The notes beneath the pieces were generated by a model that did not search any database, was not told the DNA's origin, and was given only the letters and a program-made list of their open reading frames with translations. This document shows, one piece after another, positions 1 to 6,025 of a stretch of 8,130 nt of DNA. The DNA lies in NCBI GenBank assembly GCA_021827465.1, contig JAKAVX010000091.1:1-8130 (forward strand), in the 5' to 3' direction. The stretch is from Deltaproteobacteria bacterium. Its GTDB lineage: Bacteria > Desulfobacterota_B > Binatia > Binatales > Binataceae. Positions within the stretch are counted from its first letter, which is position 1. Each line of letters opens with the position of its first letter. Position numbers and translations under genes: made by a program.

Positions 1-121
1 GCTCGCGGCGGGTAAGCAGGTCCAGAAAGGGACGAAAAAAAATCCGGCTGAATATAAACCAGAAAATCAGGAATGAAACAATCAGGGCAAAGAAAATGCC
101 CCAATTCGGCGGGATGTGCAT
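1..121 (-). CDS. atpF: ATP synthase F0 subunit b or b' (N-terminal part, runs off left edge)
   Basis: The first 40 codons of a gene leaving the window on the left. The ATG is at 121 and the protein opens MHIPPNWGIFFALIVS. A single hydrophobic segment lies at about residues 8-28, then the basic turn FRPFLDLLTRRE. This short N-terminal anchor followed by an R/L-rich start of a long helix is the classic pattern of F0 b-type subunits, which form the peripheral stalk linking the membrane a/c part to F1. An SD-like AGGGGA lies about 11 nt upstream, rather far, and sits in a short GC hairpin. The gene follows bactofilin on the same strand after 86 nt and is probably cotranscribed with it. From 40 residues I cannot tell b from b'; other atp genes would be expected further left. 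Confidence 0.8.
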   Translation of the reverse strand, partial: MHIPPNWGIFFALIVSFLIFWFIFSRIFFRPFLDLLTRRE

Positions 122-133
122 ATTACGGCATGT

Positions 134-144
134 CCCCTGAGGGG
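134..144 (-). promoter_or_regulatory. Short GC inverted repeat overlapping the atpF ribosome-binding site
   Basis: CCCCTGAGGGG is an almost perfect palindrome. In the minus-strand RNA it can form a four-pair GC stem with a three-base loop. The 3' arm, AGGGG, is also the only SD-like sequence before the atpF ATG at 121, so folding would hide it. It is small, and a regulatory role is inference. Confidence 0.3.
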
Positions 145-207
145 TCTCTGAACACTCTCATAGTGAAGCGAACCGGGGAAAGGCAAATGCTGGAACAGTC
201 GCGGCGG

Positions 208-744
208 TCAGGCCTGTTTGGCGGCCACCTGCGTCAGGCGTTCCTCCTTGGGAAAGACGGTAACTTTGCGTTCTTCGTGTGCCCCTTCGGCCTGCATCGT
301 GCAGTGTCCTTCGAAGAGGGCTCCCTCCTGGATTACGAGTACTGGCGTAGTCAGGTTGCCGATTACTTTCGCCGAGGGACGGATCTCGATACGGCGCGAG
401 GCATTGATGTCGCCGCTGACTTTACCCGCGATAATCACTGCGGCGGCTTTAATCTGGGCGGTTATCACGGCGCTCTCTCCAACCACCAGGCTCTCCTTGG
501 CCGTGATTTCGCCTTCGACCTCTCCATCGATTCGGGCCGGGCTCTCGAAATTGACTTTGCCGTTTATCCTAGAGCCGCTGTCCAGGTACGCCCGGACGTC
601 GCCCGCAGGCGCAGGTTTCAGCGCCGCCTTCGAGTCGACCGCAGTTGCCTGGGGCGCTGGTGTCGAGGGCATCACCGGAGCCTGCGGCGTCGCGGGCTGC
701 TGAGGTTTAATGTTCTTCTCCGGCTCTTTATTGAACAAAGCCAT
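208..744 (-). CDS. Bactofilin (polymer-forming cytoskeletal protein)
   Basis: A 178-residue protein with the bactofilin layout: a proline/alanine-rich, disordered N-terminal tail (about residues 8-48), a right-handed beta-helix core (about 54-152) and a charged C-terminal tail. The core shows the repeating hydrophobic/glycine pattern of the family, for example INGKVNFESPARIDGEVEG and later VSGDINASRRIEI. Bactofilins polymerise without nucleotide and scaffold membrane, cell-wall or chromosome-segregation proteins. The short N-terminal MALFNK resembles the membrane-targeting tip seen in some bactofilins, but that is inference. I chose ATG 744 because GGGGAG lies 9 nt upstream; the in-frame TTG at 750 is too close to it. 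The gene is upstream of and collinear with the F0 b-type gene, a pairing I recall from some deltaproteobacterial genomes. Confidence 0.9.
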   Translation of the reverse strand: MALFNKEPEKNIKPQQPATPQAPVMPSTPAPQATAVDSKAALKPAPAGDVRAYLDSGSRINGKVNFESPARIDGEVEGEITAKESLVVGESAVITAQIKAAAVIIAGKVSGDINASRRIEIRPSAKVIGNLTTPVLVIQEGALFEGHCTMQAEGAHEERKVTVFPKEERLTQVAAKQA

Positions 745-773
745 CGCCAACCGCTCCCCGAAATAAAATTACA

Positions 774-788
774 GAGGCCTCGCGCCTC
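774..788 (-). promoter_or_regulatory. Hairpin in the bactofilin-atpF 5'UTR, attenuator-like
   Basis: On the minus strand, GAGGC-GCGAG-GCCTC forms a five-pair stem (a sixth G-U pair is possible) followed by the T-rich stretch TGTAATTTTATTTC. It lies between the candidate promoter (835-807) and the bactofilin ATG at 744. The shape recalls a weak intrinsic terminator or attenuator. The stem is short and the T-run interrupted, so it may only be a leader hairpin. Confidence 0.3.
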
Positions 789-806
789 CCCCCAGGCAGC
801 ATATCG

Positions 807-835
807 TGATTAACCCATACGCGCCGGAGAGTCAA
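807..835 (-). promoter_or_regulatory. Candidate sigma-70-type promoter for bactofilin-atpF
   Basis: On the minus strand TTGACT (835-830, 5 of 6 to the -35 consensus) is followed by a 17-nt spacer and TAATCA (812-807). The -10 match is poor alone. However, the rpsU upstream region has TTGACTCT with the same 17-nt spacer before TAACCT, so the two sites support each other. The implied transcript start near 800 gives a leader of about 55 nt. The rest of the 216-base gap 745-960 shows only the leader hairpin and a short palindrome near 945-954. Confidence 0.4.
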
Positions 836-960
836 TTTCAGCGCCCGGACTATGTCACCTCGGAGCATCCCTATGGCGAACCTTGGACCTTTATTGCATC
901 GCGCGGCGACTGCCAGAGCAAGCGATCGCGTCTTGCGTACAAGGCCCGATCGGGGCTCGC

Positions 961-2577
961 TCAGCGTGCGCGATTTCTCTCGGCAAACTCCTCGCGCAGT
1001 TTCGATTTAAGGAACTTTCCGGTCGAGGTCCGCGGGATCTGATCGATGAACTCGTAGGCGTCGGGCAGCCACCACTTGGCAAACTTGTCAGCAAGGAAAT
1101 TGTTGATTTCTTCGCCCGTGGCCCGGACACCCGGCTTCAGCACCACCACCGCCAATGGCCGCTCGTCCCATTTGGGGTCGGGAACCGCTATCACCGCCGC
1201 TTCGGCGACCGCGGGATGGCCCATGATCGCGTTTTCCAGATCGACCGAACTGATCCACTCGCCACCCGATTTTATCAGGTCCTTGGTGCGGTCGGTGATC
1301 TTGATGAAGCCGTCGGCGGCCATCATCACGACGTCGCCGGTGCGAAGCCATCCGTCGGCCGTGAACTTGTCCGCGCCGACGGGATGGTTGTAGTAGCTCG
1401 CGGTGACATACGGGCCGCGCACCTGCAACTCGCCCATGGTTTTGCCGTCGGCGGGCACGGGCTGGTCCTCGACCATCACGCGCGCATCGACGAACGGCAG
1501 CGGGCATCCCTGCTTTGCGCGAATCGCGTAGCGTTCGTCCTCGGGCAGGGCGGCCATGTCGCGCTTCAGCCGCGCGATCGAAGCGAGCGGCGAAGTCTCG
1601 GTCATTCCCCACGCCTGCACCACCTTGACGCGATGGCGATCGAAGCCGCGAATCAGCGATTCCGGCGCGGCCGACCCACCCACGATAAGCTCGAGCCGGT
1701 CCTGGAGCTTCCATCGTTTCGGCTCGCGCTCGATCGCTTGCAGAATCGCAAGCCAGACCGTCGGCACGCCGGCCGACAGCGCGACCTCTTCGCGCTCCAT
1801 CAGGTCGAGCAGGTTTTCAGCGTCGAGATGCGGCCCCGGATAGACGTGCTTCGCGCCGGCCAGCGTTGCCGCGTACGGCATCCCCCACGCATTGGCATGG
1901 AACATCGGCACAACAGGCAGCGTCGCTTCGCCCTGCCTGAAGCTCATCGCGTTCGGCATCGCGGCGTTGTACGCGTGCAACACGGTCGAGCGATGGGAAT
2001 AAACGACACCTCTCGGCCGGCCGGTCGTGCCCGAGGTGTAGCACATGCCTGCCGGTTCGTATTCGTCGATTTCAGGGTAGCGGAAGTCGCCGCTCGCACT
2101 CGCGAGCAGATCCTCGTAGCTCTCGTAGCCGCGCGGCACGGCGCCGCCCGAGATCGGCACCACGAAGATGCGCTCGAAACCAGTGCGCGACTTGAACTGC
2201 TCGACCAGCGGCAGCAGCACGTCGTCGACGATCAGAAACCGATCTTCGGCATGGTTGGCGATATAGGTGATGTCGTCCACGTGGAGCCGAAGATTCAGGG
2301 AATGAAGCACCCCGCCCGCAACCGGCGCGCCGAAATATGCCTCCAAGTGCGCGTAATGGTTCCACATCAGGGTTGCGACGCGATCGCCGCGTTTGAGCCC
2401 GGCGCGGGTCAGCCCTTCGGCAAGCGCGCGCGCCCGGCGGTAGAAATCGCCGTAGGTCTCGCGATGCAGTGAGCGGTCGGCCCTGCGCGACACGATTTCG
2501 ACCTTCGAAAAATAGCGTCCCGCCCGCTCCAGCAGATGAACCAGCGTAAGCGGGTAGTGCATCATCGTGGATTCCAT
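961..2577 (-). CDS. AMP-forming acyl-CoA synthetase (fatty-acid/AlkK-like ligase)
   Basis: A 538-residue ANL-superfamily enzyme that activates a carboxylic acid with ATP to an acyl-adenylate and transfers it to CoA. All signatures are present in order: phosphate-binding loop YTSGTTGRPRGV (180-191), VGGSAAP (299-305), AWGMTETSP (322-330), RTGD (412-415), the hinge DRTKDLIKSGGEWIS (429-443) and the catalytic-lysine motif PRTSTGK with Lys521. The length is normal. The VGGSAAP plus AWGMTETSPL pattern and the acidic RDMAALPEDE insert resemble medium/long-chain and methylthiopropionyl-type ligases of the AlkK/DmdB group, but the substrate cannot be read from sequence. Start ATG 2577 has GGAAGG 8 nt upstream; a second ATG at 2565 is possible. 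It is divergent from the PPOX gene and no beta-oxidation partner is adjacent. Confidence 0.92.
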   Translation of the reverse strand: MESTMMHYPLTLVHLLERAGRYFSKVEIVSRRADRSLHRETYGDFYRRARALAEGLTRAGLKRGDRVATLMWNHYAHLEAYFGAPVAGGVLHSLNLRLHVDDITYIANHAEDRFLIVDDVLLPLVEQFKSRTGFERIFVVPISGGAVPRGYESYEDLLASASGDFRYPEIDEYEPAGMCYTSGTTGRPRGVVYSHRSTVLHAYNAAMPNAMSFRQGEATLPVVPMFHANAWGMPYAATLAGAKHVYPGPHLDAENLLDLMEREEVALSAGVPTVWLAILQAIEREPKRWKLQDRLELIVGGSAAPESLIRGFDRHRVKVVQAWGMTETSPLASIARLKRDMAALPEDERYAIRAKQGCPLPFVDARVMVEDQPVPADGKTMGELQVRGPYVTASYYNHPVGADKFTADGWLRTGDVVMMAADGFIKITDRTKDLIKSGGEWISSVDLENAIMGHPAVAEAAVIAVPDPKWDERPLAVVVLKPGVRATGEEINNFLADKFAKWWLPDAYEFIDQIPRTSTGKFLKSKLREEFAERNRAR

Positions 2578-2654
2578 TGCTAAAACCTTCCCCGAATCTC
2601 CTTTTGATAGCCCGCAGCCGAATTACGCCCCCGGCCGCCGGCCGCGACACGCGA

Positions 2655-2684
2655 ATCTTATCCAGCACATGGAAAGCTCTGCAA
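2655..2684 (-). promoter_or_regulatory. Weak candidate promoter for the acyl-CoA synthetase
   Basis: On the minus strand TTGCAG is followed by an 18-nt spacer and TAAGAT (2660-2655). The matches are 3 of 6 and 4 of 6, so this is only a candidate. It would give a leader of about 70 nt. An inverted pair AAAGCT / AGCTTT (2673-2678, 2686-2691) overlaps it and could be an operator. No convincing promoter for the divergent PPOX gene was seen in the same 210-nt gap. Confidence 0.2.
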
Positions 2685-2787
2685 AAGCTTTGGAAAAGTC
2701 CAAGTACGCGCGAGGACTGGTCGATCCCCCGGAAAAAGCGTCAAACTGTATCGAGACCCAAAGCCAATCCTTTCGGGGAGTACGACC

Positions 2788-3189
2788 ATGAAAGCGATTC
2801 CTGAGAAGTTCGCCGATCTCGTGCAGGAAAAGAAGAAGTCCTTCGCCCATATCGCCACCGTGATGCCCGACGGGTCGCCGCAGGTTACGCCGGTATGGTT
2901 CGACATGGCGGGAGGCAAGGTTCGGGTGAACACCGCCCGCGGCCGCGTCAAGGAGCGCAACATGAAAAAGGGCTCGCGGGTCGCCCTCTCGATAATGGAC
3001 CCCGAGAATCCCTACCGTTACATCCAGATCCGGGGCACGGTCGTGAACGTCACCGAGCATGGAGGCGACCAGCATATCGACTCGCTCGCAAAGAAATATC
3101 TCGGCCAGGACAAGTACCCGTTTCGAACCGCGAGCGAAGTCCGCGTCATCTACGAAATCGAGCCGTCCTCGTTCTCCACGATGGGCTAG
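2788..3189 (+). CDS. PPOX-class (split beta-barrel) flavin/F420-dependent protein
   Basis: A 133-residue single-domain protein of the pyridoxamine 5'-phosphate oxidase-like fold. The beginning FAHIATVMPDGSPQVTPVWFD, the central VRVNTARGRVKERNM and ALSIMDPENPYRYIQIRG, and the late HIDSLAKKYLGQDKYPF match the subgroup called PPOX-class probable F420-dependent enzymes (Rv1155-like). Known members are small dimers binding F420 or a flavin in the groove between subunits, and they reduce or bind varied substrates; the true substrate here is unknown. The start is secure: GGGGAG lies 8 nt before the ATG. It stands alone, divergent from the acyl-CoA synthetase and convergent with the zinc-ribbon gene 19 nt away. 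A need for F420 would predict F420 biosynthesis genes elsewhere in the genome. Confidence 0.88.
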   Translation: MKAIPEKFADLVQEKKKSFAHIATVMPDGSPQVTPVWFDMAGGKVRVNTARGRVKERNMKKGSRVALSIMDPENPYRYIQIRGTVVNVTEHGGDQHIDSLAKKYLGQDKYPFRTASEVRVIYEIEPSSFSTMG

Positions 3190-3208
3190 GCGCCGCGAGC
3201 GCTTGCCG

Positions 3209-3433
3209 TTACATCAGCTTGGGCGAGGACGGATCGGCCTGTATCGTGGTGCCGCAGGTCGAGCCGCAGTCGGGGCACACGTATTCGTACTTGTCGCCCT
3301 CGGGCAGGATGAGAAGCAGGCGTTTTCGCACCCTGACGGCGCGCTTGCACTTCGGGCAGGCAAGCAGCGATGCCTCGATACGGTCGAACGCCGGTCGTCG
3401 TTGCGAAGACATTGCGCGAACGTTCTGAAACAT
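3209..3433 (-). CDS. Small zinc-ribbon protein
   Basis: A protein of 74 residues from ATG 3433, or 67 from ATG 3412. It carries two cysteine knuckles, CPKC (Cys26, Cys29) and CPDCGSTC (Cys53, Cys56, Cys60), 23 residues apart with a basic, beta-strand-like linker (RVRKRLLLILPEGDKYEYV). That is a zinc-ribbon layout, as in many small nucleic-acid- or protein-binding zinc proteins. Codons are strongly GC-ending, supporting real coding. Neither ATG has a good SD; the upstream one has only a distant GAGG, so the start is uncertain. It is divergent from miaB (92-nt gap) and convergent with the PPOX gene. I do not recognise a named family, and the function is unknown. Confidence 0.72.
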   Translation of the reverse strand: MFQNVRAMSSQRRPAFDRIEASLLACPKCKRAVRVRKRLLLILPEGDKYEYVCPDCGSTCGTTIQADPSSPKLM

Positions 3434-3476
3434 AGCTATCGAAGTGCCGCCTCGGCAAGGGAGCGCCGCTCCGATG

Positions 3477-3494
3477 GGCCCGTTGAGTCGGGCC
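3477..3494. repeat. Inverted repeat framing the candidate miaB -35 box
   Basis: GGCCCG (3477-3482) and CGGGCC (3489-3494) are a perfect six-base inverted pair separated by exactly the hexamer TTGAGT. This could be a dyad operator over the miaB -35 region. In such GC-rich DNA a six-base pair can also arise by chance. Confidence 0.3.
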
Positions 3495-3512
3495 GCCGGC
3501 GTGGCTTAAGAT
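3483..3512 (+). promoter_or_regulatory. Candidate sigma-70-type promoter for miaB
   Basis: TTGAGT (3483-3488), an 18-nt spacer and TAAGAT (3507-3512), each 4 of 6 to consensus. The predicted transcript start near 3519 would leave only about 6-7 nt before the GTG at 3526, a nearly leaderless message, which fits the absence of an SD there. Confidence 0.35.
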
Positions 3513-3525
3513 TTCCGCTACGCAA

Positions 3526-4851
3526 GTGGGAGCCGTTATCGAAACCGACAAGCGGCCGCGGGTCTATCTTGAGACTTACGGCTGCCAGATGAATACCGCC
3601 GACTCGCAACTGGTGACGGCGGTGCTGAGGCGCGCCGGCTTCGCGAGCGCCGAGCGTCCCGAAGACGCCGACGTAATCCTGCTCAACACGTGCGCCATCC
3701 GCGAGCATGCCGAAGAGCGCGTGCTCGGACGGCTGGGCGACCTCGCCCGGCTCAAGCATCGCAGGCCCGAACTCCGGCTCGGGCTGCTCGGATGCATGGC
3801 GCAGAACAATCGCGCCGCGCTGGTGGAAAAGGCCTCGTACCTCGACCTGGTCGCCGGTCCCGACGCGTATCGGCGGCTGCCCGAGATGCTCGGACGTGCG
3901 GGCTTCGACGCGCAGGTGGACGTGCGGCTCGACCGCGCGGAGACTTACGGCGATATCTCGCCCGAGCATGGGGGCGGCGTGCGCGCGTACGTGACGGTGA
4001 TGCGGGGATGCGACAAGTTCTGCGCCTTCTGCGTGGTGCCCTATGTGCGCGGACGCGAACGAAGCGTCGCGCCCGAAGATGTGCTGCGCGAGGTGCGCGA
4101 ACTGGCCGACTGCGGCGTGCGCGAAGTCGTCCTGCTCGGGCAGACGGTCAACGCATACCGCTTCGGCGAAGTCGATTTCGCGGCGCTCTTGAGGCAGGTC
4201 GCGGCCGTAGATGGAATCGAGCGCGTCCGCTTCACCTCGCCGCATCCGAGCGACATGGGCGATTCGATGATCGAAGCGATGGCGGCCGAACCGCGTATCC
4301 AGCCGTATCTTCATCTGCCGGTCCAGTCCGGTTCGAATCGCGTGCTCGCCGCGATGGAACGTGGGTACACGGTCGAGCATTATCTCGATCTCGTTGTGCG
4401 GCTTCGCCGCGCGATTCCCGGTCTTGCGCTTTCGACCGACATAATCGTCGGCTTTCATGGCGAACAGGCAAGCGACTTCGAGCAAACGCTCGCGCTGATG
4501 CGGACGGTCGGCTACGACCAGGCGTTCACCTTCAAGTACTCGCTGCGCGAGCATACGCGAGCGTTCAAGCTCGGCGACACGGTAGGCGAAGAGGAAAAAT
4601 CGCGACGGCTTGCCGAGGTGATCGCGCTCCAGGAATCGATTTCGCTCGCGCGAAACCGCGCGCTCGTGGACGAGCGCTTCGCGGTGCTGGTCGAAGGTGC
4701 GGCGCGGCGGGGCAACGGGATGCTCGCCGGGAAGACGCCGCAGTTCAAGACCGCGGTTTTCGCATCCGCGCCGGGAATCGCGCCGGGCGATACGGTCGCG
4801 GTGCGCGTCGACGATGCAACCGCGCATTCGCTAGCATGCTCTCTGGACTGA
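3526..4851 (+). CDS. miaB: tRNA-2-methylthio-N6-dimethylallyladenosine synthase MiaB
   Basis: A 441-residue radical-SAM methylthiotransferase that adds the 2-methylthio group to i6A37 of tRNAs reading UNN codons, using two [4Fe-4S] clusters. The N-terminal MTTase domain carries its cluster cysteines at Cys20 (YGCQMN), Cys56 (NTCAIREHA) and Cys90 (LGCMAQ). The radical-SAM triad CxxxCxxC is Cys162, Cys166 and Cys169 (RGCDKFCAFC). LPVQSGS (264-270) follows, and a TRAM RNA-binding domain occupies about residues 375-440 (GNGMLAGKTPQF). The GCQMN signature favours MiaB over RimO or MtaB. One small oddity is His311 in TDIIVGFHGE, where proline is usual. GTG 3526 is the only normal start codon after an in-frame stop at 3484; no SD precedes it. 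It stands alone and is convergent with the lipoprotein gene. Confidence 0.95.
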   Translation: MGAVIETDKRPRVYLETYGCQMNTADSQLVTAVLRRAGFASAERPEDADVILLNTCAIREHAEERVLGRLGDLARLKHRRPELRLGLLGCMAQNNRAALVEKASYLDLVAGPDAYRRLPEMLGRAGFDAQVDVRLDRAETYGDISPEHGGGVRAYVTVMRGCDKFCAFCVVPYVRGRERSVAPEDVLREVRELADCGVREVVLLGQTVNAYRFGEVDFAALLRQVAAVDGIERVRFTSPHPSDMGDSMIEAMAAEPRIQPYLHLPVQSGSNRVLAAMERGYTVEHYLDLVVRLRRAIPGLALSTDIIVGFHGEQASDFEQTLALMRTVGYDQAFTFKYSLREHTRAFKLGDTVGEEEKSRRLAEVIALQESISLARNRALVDERFAVLVEGAARRGNGMLAGKTPQFKTAVFASAPGIAPGDTVAVRVDDATAHSLACSLD

Positions 4852-4873
4852 GCCTCGGTTGCGCGAGCCACCT

Positions 4874-6025
4874 CTAGCGAACGTACACGGGATTCGACAG
4901 TATCCATGGACGCCCGTCGCGATACGCCTCGACCCGGTATGCACCGGGACCCTTGGTCGCGAATTCGTAATCCCTGACGTTTGAGACCGACGCCATCTCG
5001 CTGCCGTCGTGGATAATCACCAGCCGATCCGCGCGGCCCGGCATCTCAACCCGCAACTTGAGCGCCGGCGCGTTGGAAACTTCATCGCCCATCATCACAC
5101 GCTCACTCCCCTTCTGCGCGTAAAAAGCGAAATTCGGAACGTATCCAAGCAGATCGAAACTCACGTACGCGTGCCCGCGCCGTAGCGCGTCAACCAGCGG
5201 CCCTATCTCGCGTGCGGGGGCAAGCAGATGCGTCGTGCATACGCGAAAAATCTGATCGAAAGTGCCGACCTTGTTTCCGAGCACGGTCATGGACCGCGCC
5301 GCGCCCACTCCCGCGACCATCGTCACCTGCGCGCCCGACGCCATCCGGTCATACGCAGTGAGATTCGCGCCAGGAATCGCATCGATCGCGGAAAACAGAT
5401 GATCGGAGGAAAACAGGATCGCGCCGACATAGCCAGGCCCGTGCGCGCGCCAGGCGTCGTCGAGATTGTAGACCTCGATCGCGTCGGCCAGCGCATAATC
5501 GTCGGGCGAGGGGAATTTCGCCGGCCTGCTCGCGAGCGCGAGCCCGCCCTGGTCGTGGATGCGCGCGATCAGCTCGCGCGCCGAGGCGTGGCTGGAATCG
5601 ATCGGCTGATTAAGGTTGAGACCGACGATCTCGGCGCCGTTTTTTCCGATCGGGAATGCGCCGCCGGGAATGAAAAGGATCTGGCTGGTGTAGCCGGCGA
5701 TTCCATAATCGCTCTGGCCGGGCCTCGCCACGTCGCCCAGGAAGACGAAGTCTGTCTGCGCGCTCGCGGCGATATCGGCAAGCGCGGCCTGGGTCAGCCC
5801 CGAGGGCCTGATGCGGCAATCGATGACGCCGCGGTAGTCGCGCATGCCCGGAAATTCGAGCGCGGGAGAAACCTGGCGCGTCGGCGGCAAATCGGTGCCG
5901 GGCAGCGACGAACCGCATCCCGCAAGCGCGAGGATCGCGAACGCCGCGAGCAGAATCAGTGCGCCGGCTGTGCGCGCGGGTTGCGGCGCGCGCTGTTCAG
6001 ACAAGTGAGCGCCCCTGGGCTCCAT
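4874..6025 (-). CDS. Lipoprotein with a degenerate PHP-like domain (probable pseudoenzyme)
   Basis: A 383-residue protein beginning with a lipoprotein signal: hydrophobic residues 20-36 and lipobox LAGC with Cys37, so probably exported and lipid-anchored. The rest follows the order of PHP phosphoesterase lipoproteins. YRGVIDC stands where the HxH motif is expected, FLGDV for TDH, FIPGGAF for PGxE, QGGLALASRPA for QGGxxxxAHP, AIEVYN is kept, and VAGVGAA stands for GSDAH. Thus the fold-defining strands are recognisable but the metal-binding His/Asp/Glu residues are nearly all replaced. The C-terminal ~110 residues (LVDALRRGHAYVSF ... WILSNPVYV) match the beta-sandwich tail of such proteins. ATG 6025 lies inside the end of the SDR gene; TTG 6004, with AGGGG 7 nt upstream, is an alternative start. 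Cotranscription with the SDR is likely. A sensor, binding or scaffold role is inference. Confidence 0.78.
   Translation of the reverse strand: MEPRGAHLSEQRAPQPARTAGALILLAAFAILALAGCGSSLPGTDLPPTRQVSPALEFPGMRDYRGVIDCRIRPSGLTQAALADIAASAQTDFVFLGDVARPGQSDYGIAGYTSQILFIPGGAFPIGKNGAEIVGLNLNQPIDSSHASARELIARIHDQGGLALASRPAKFPSPDDYALADAIEVYNLDDAWRAHGPGYVGAILFSSDHLFSAIDAIPGANLTAYDRMASGAQVTMVAGVGAARSMTVLGNKVGTFDQIFRVCTTHLLAPAREIGPLVDALRRGHAYVSFDLLGYVPNFAFYAQKGSERVMMGDEVSNAPALKLRVEMPGRADRLVIIHDGSEMASVSNVRDYEFATKGPGAYRVEAYRDGRPWILSNPVYVR

Noticed and set aside
745..870. A short minus-strand frame (about 45 codons) upstream of and overlapping bactofilin.
   Set aside because: It has no SD, no recognisable sequence, and spans the candidate promoter and leader hairpin.
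945..954. CCCGATCGGG palindrome a few bases after the acyl-CoA synthetase stop.
   Set aside because: It has no room for a loop unless shortened to a weak stem, and no T-run follows on the minus strand.
883..2472. A 529-codon open frame on the plus strand opposite the acyl-CoA synthetase.
   Set aside because: The opposite strand encodes a complete enzyme with every expected motif. The plus-strand translation is rich in Arg, His and Gln with no domain; such antisense frames are common in GC-rich genes.
3436..4827. A 463-codon open frame on the minus strand opposite miaB.
   Set aside because: It mirrors the miaB codons and has low-complexity Arg/His/Glu composition and no recognisable domain.
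4855..4868. CTCG...CGAG hairpin between the convergent miaB and lipoprotein genes.
   Set aside because: Only four pairs and no T-run on either side; too weak to call a terminator.
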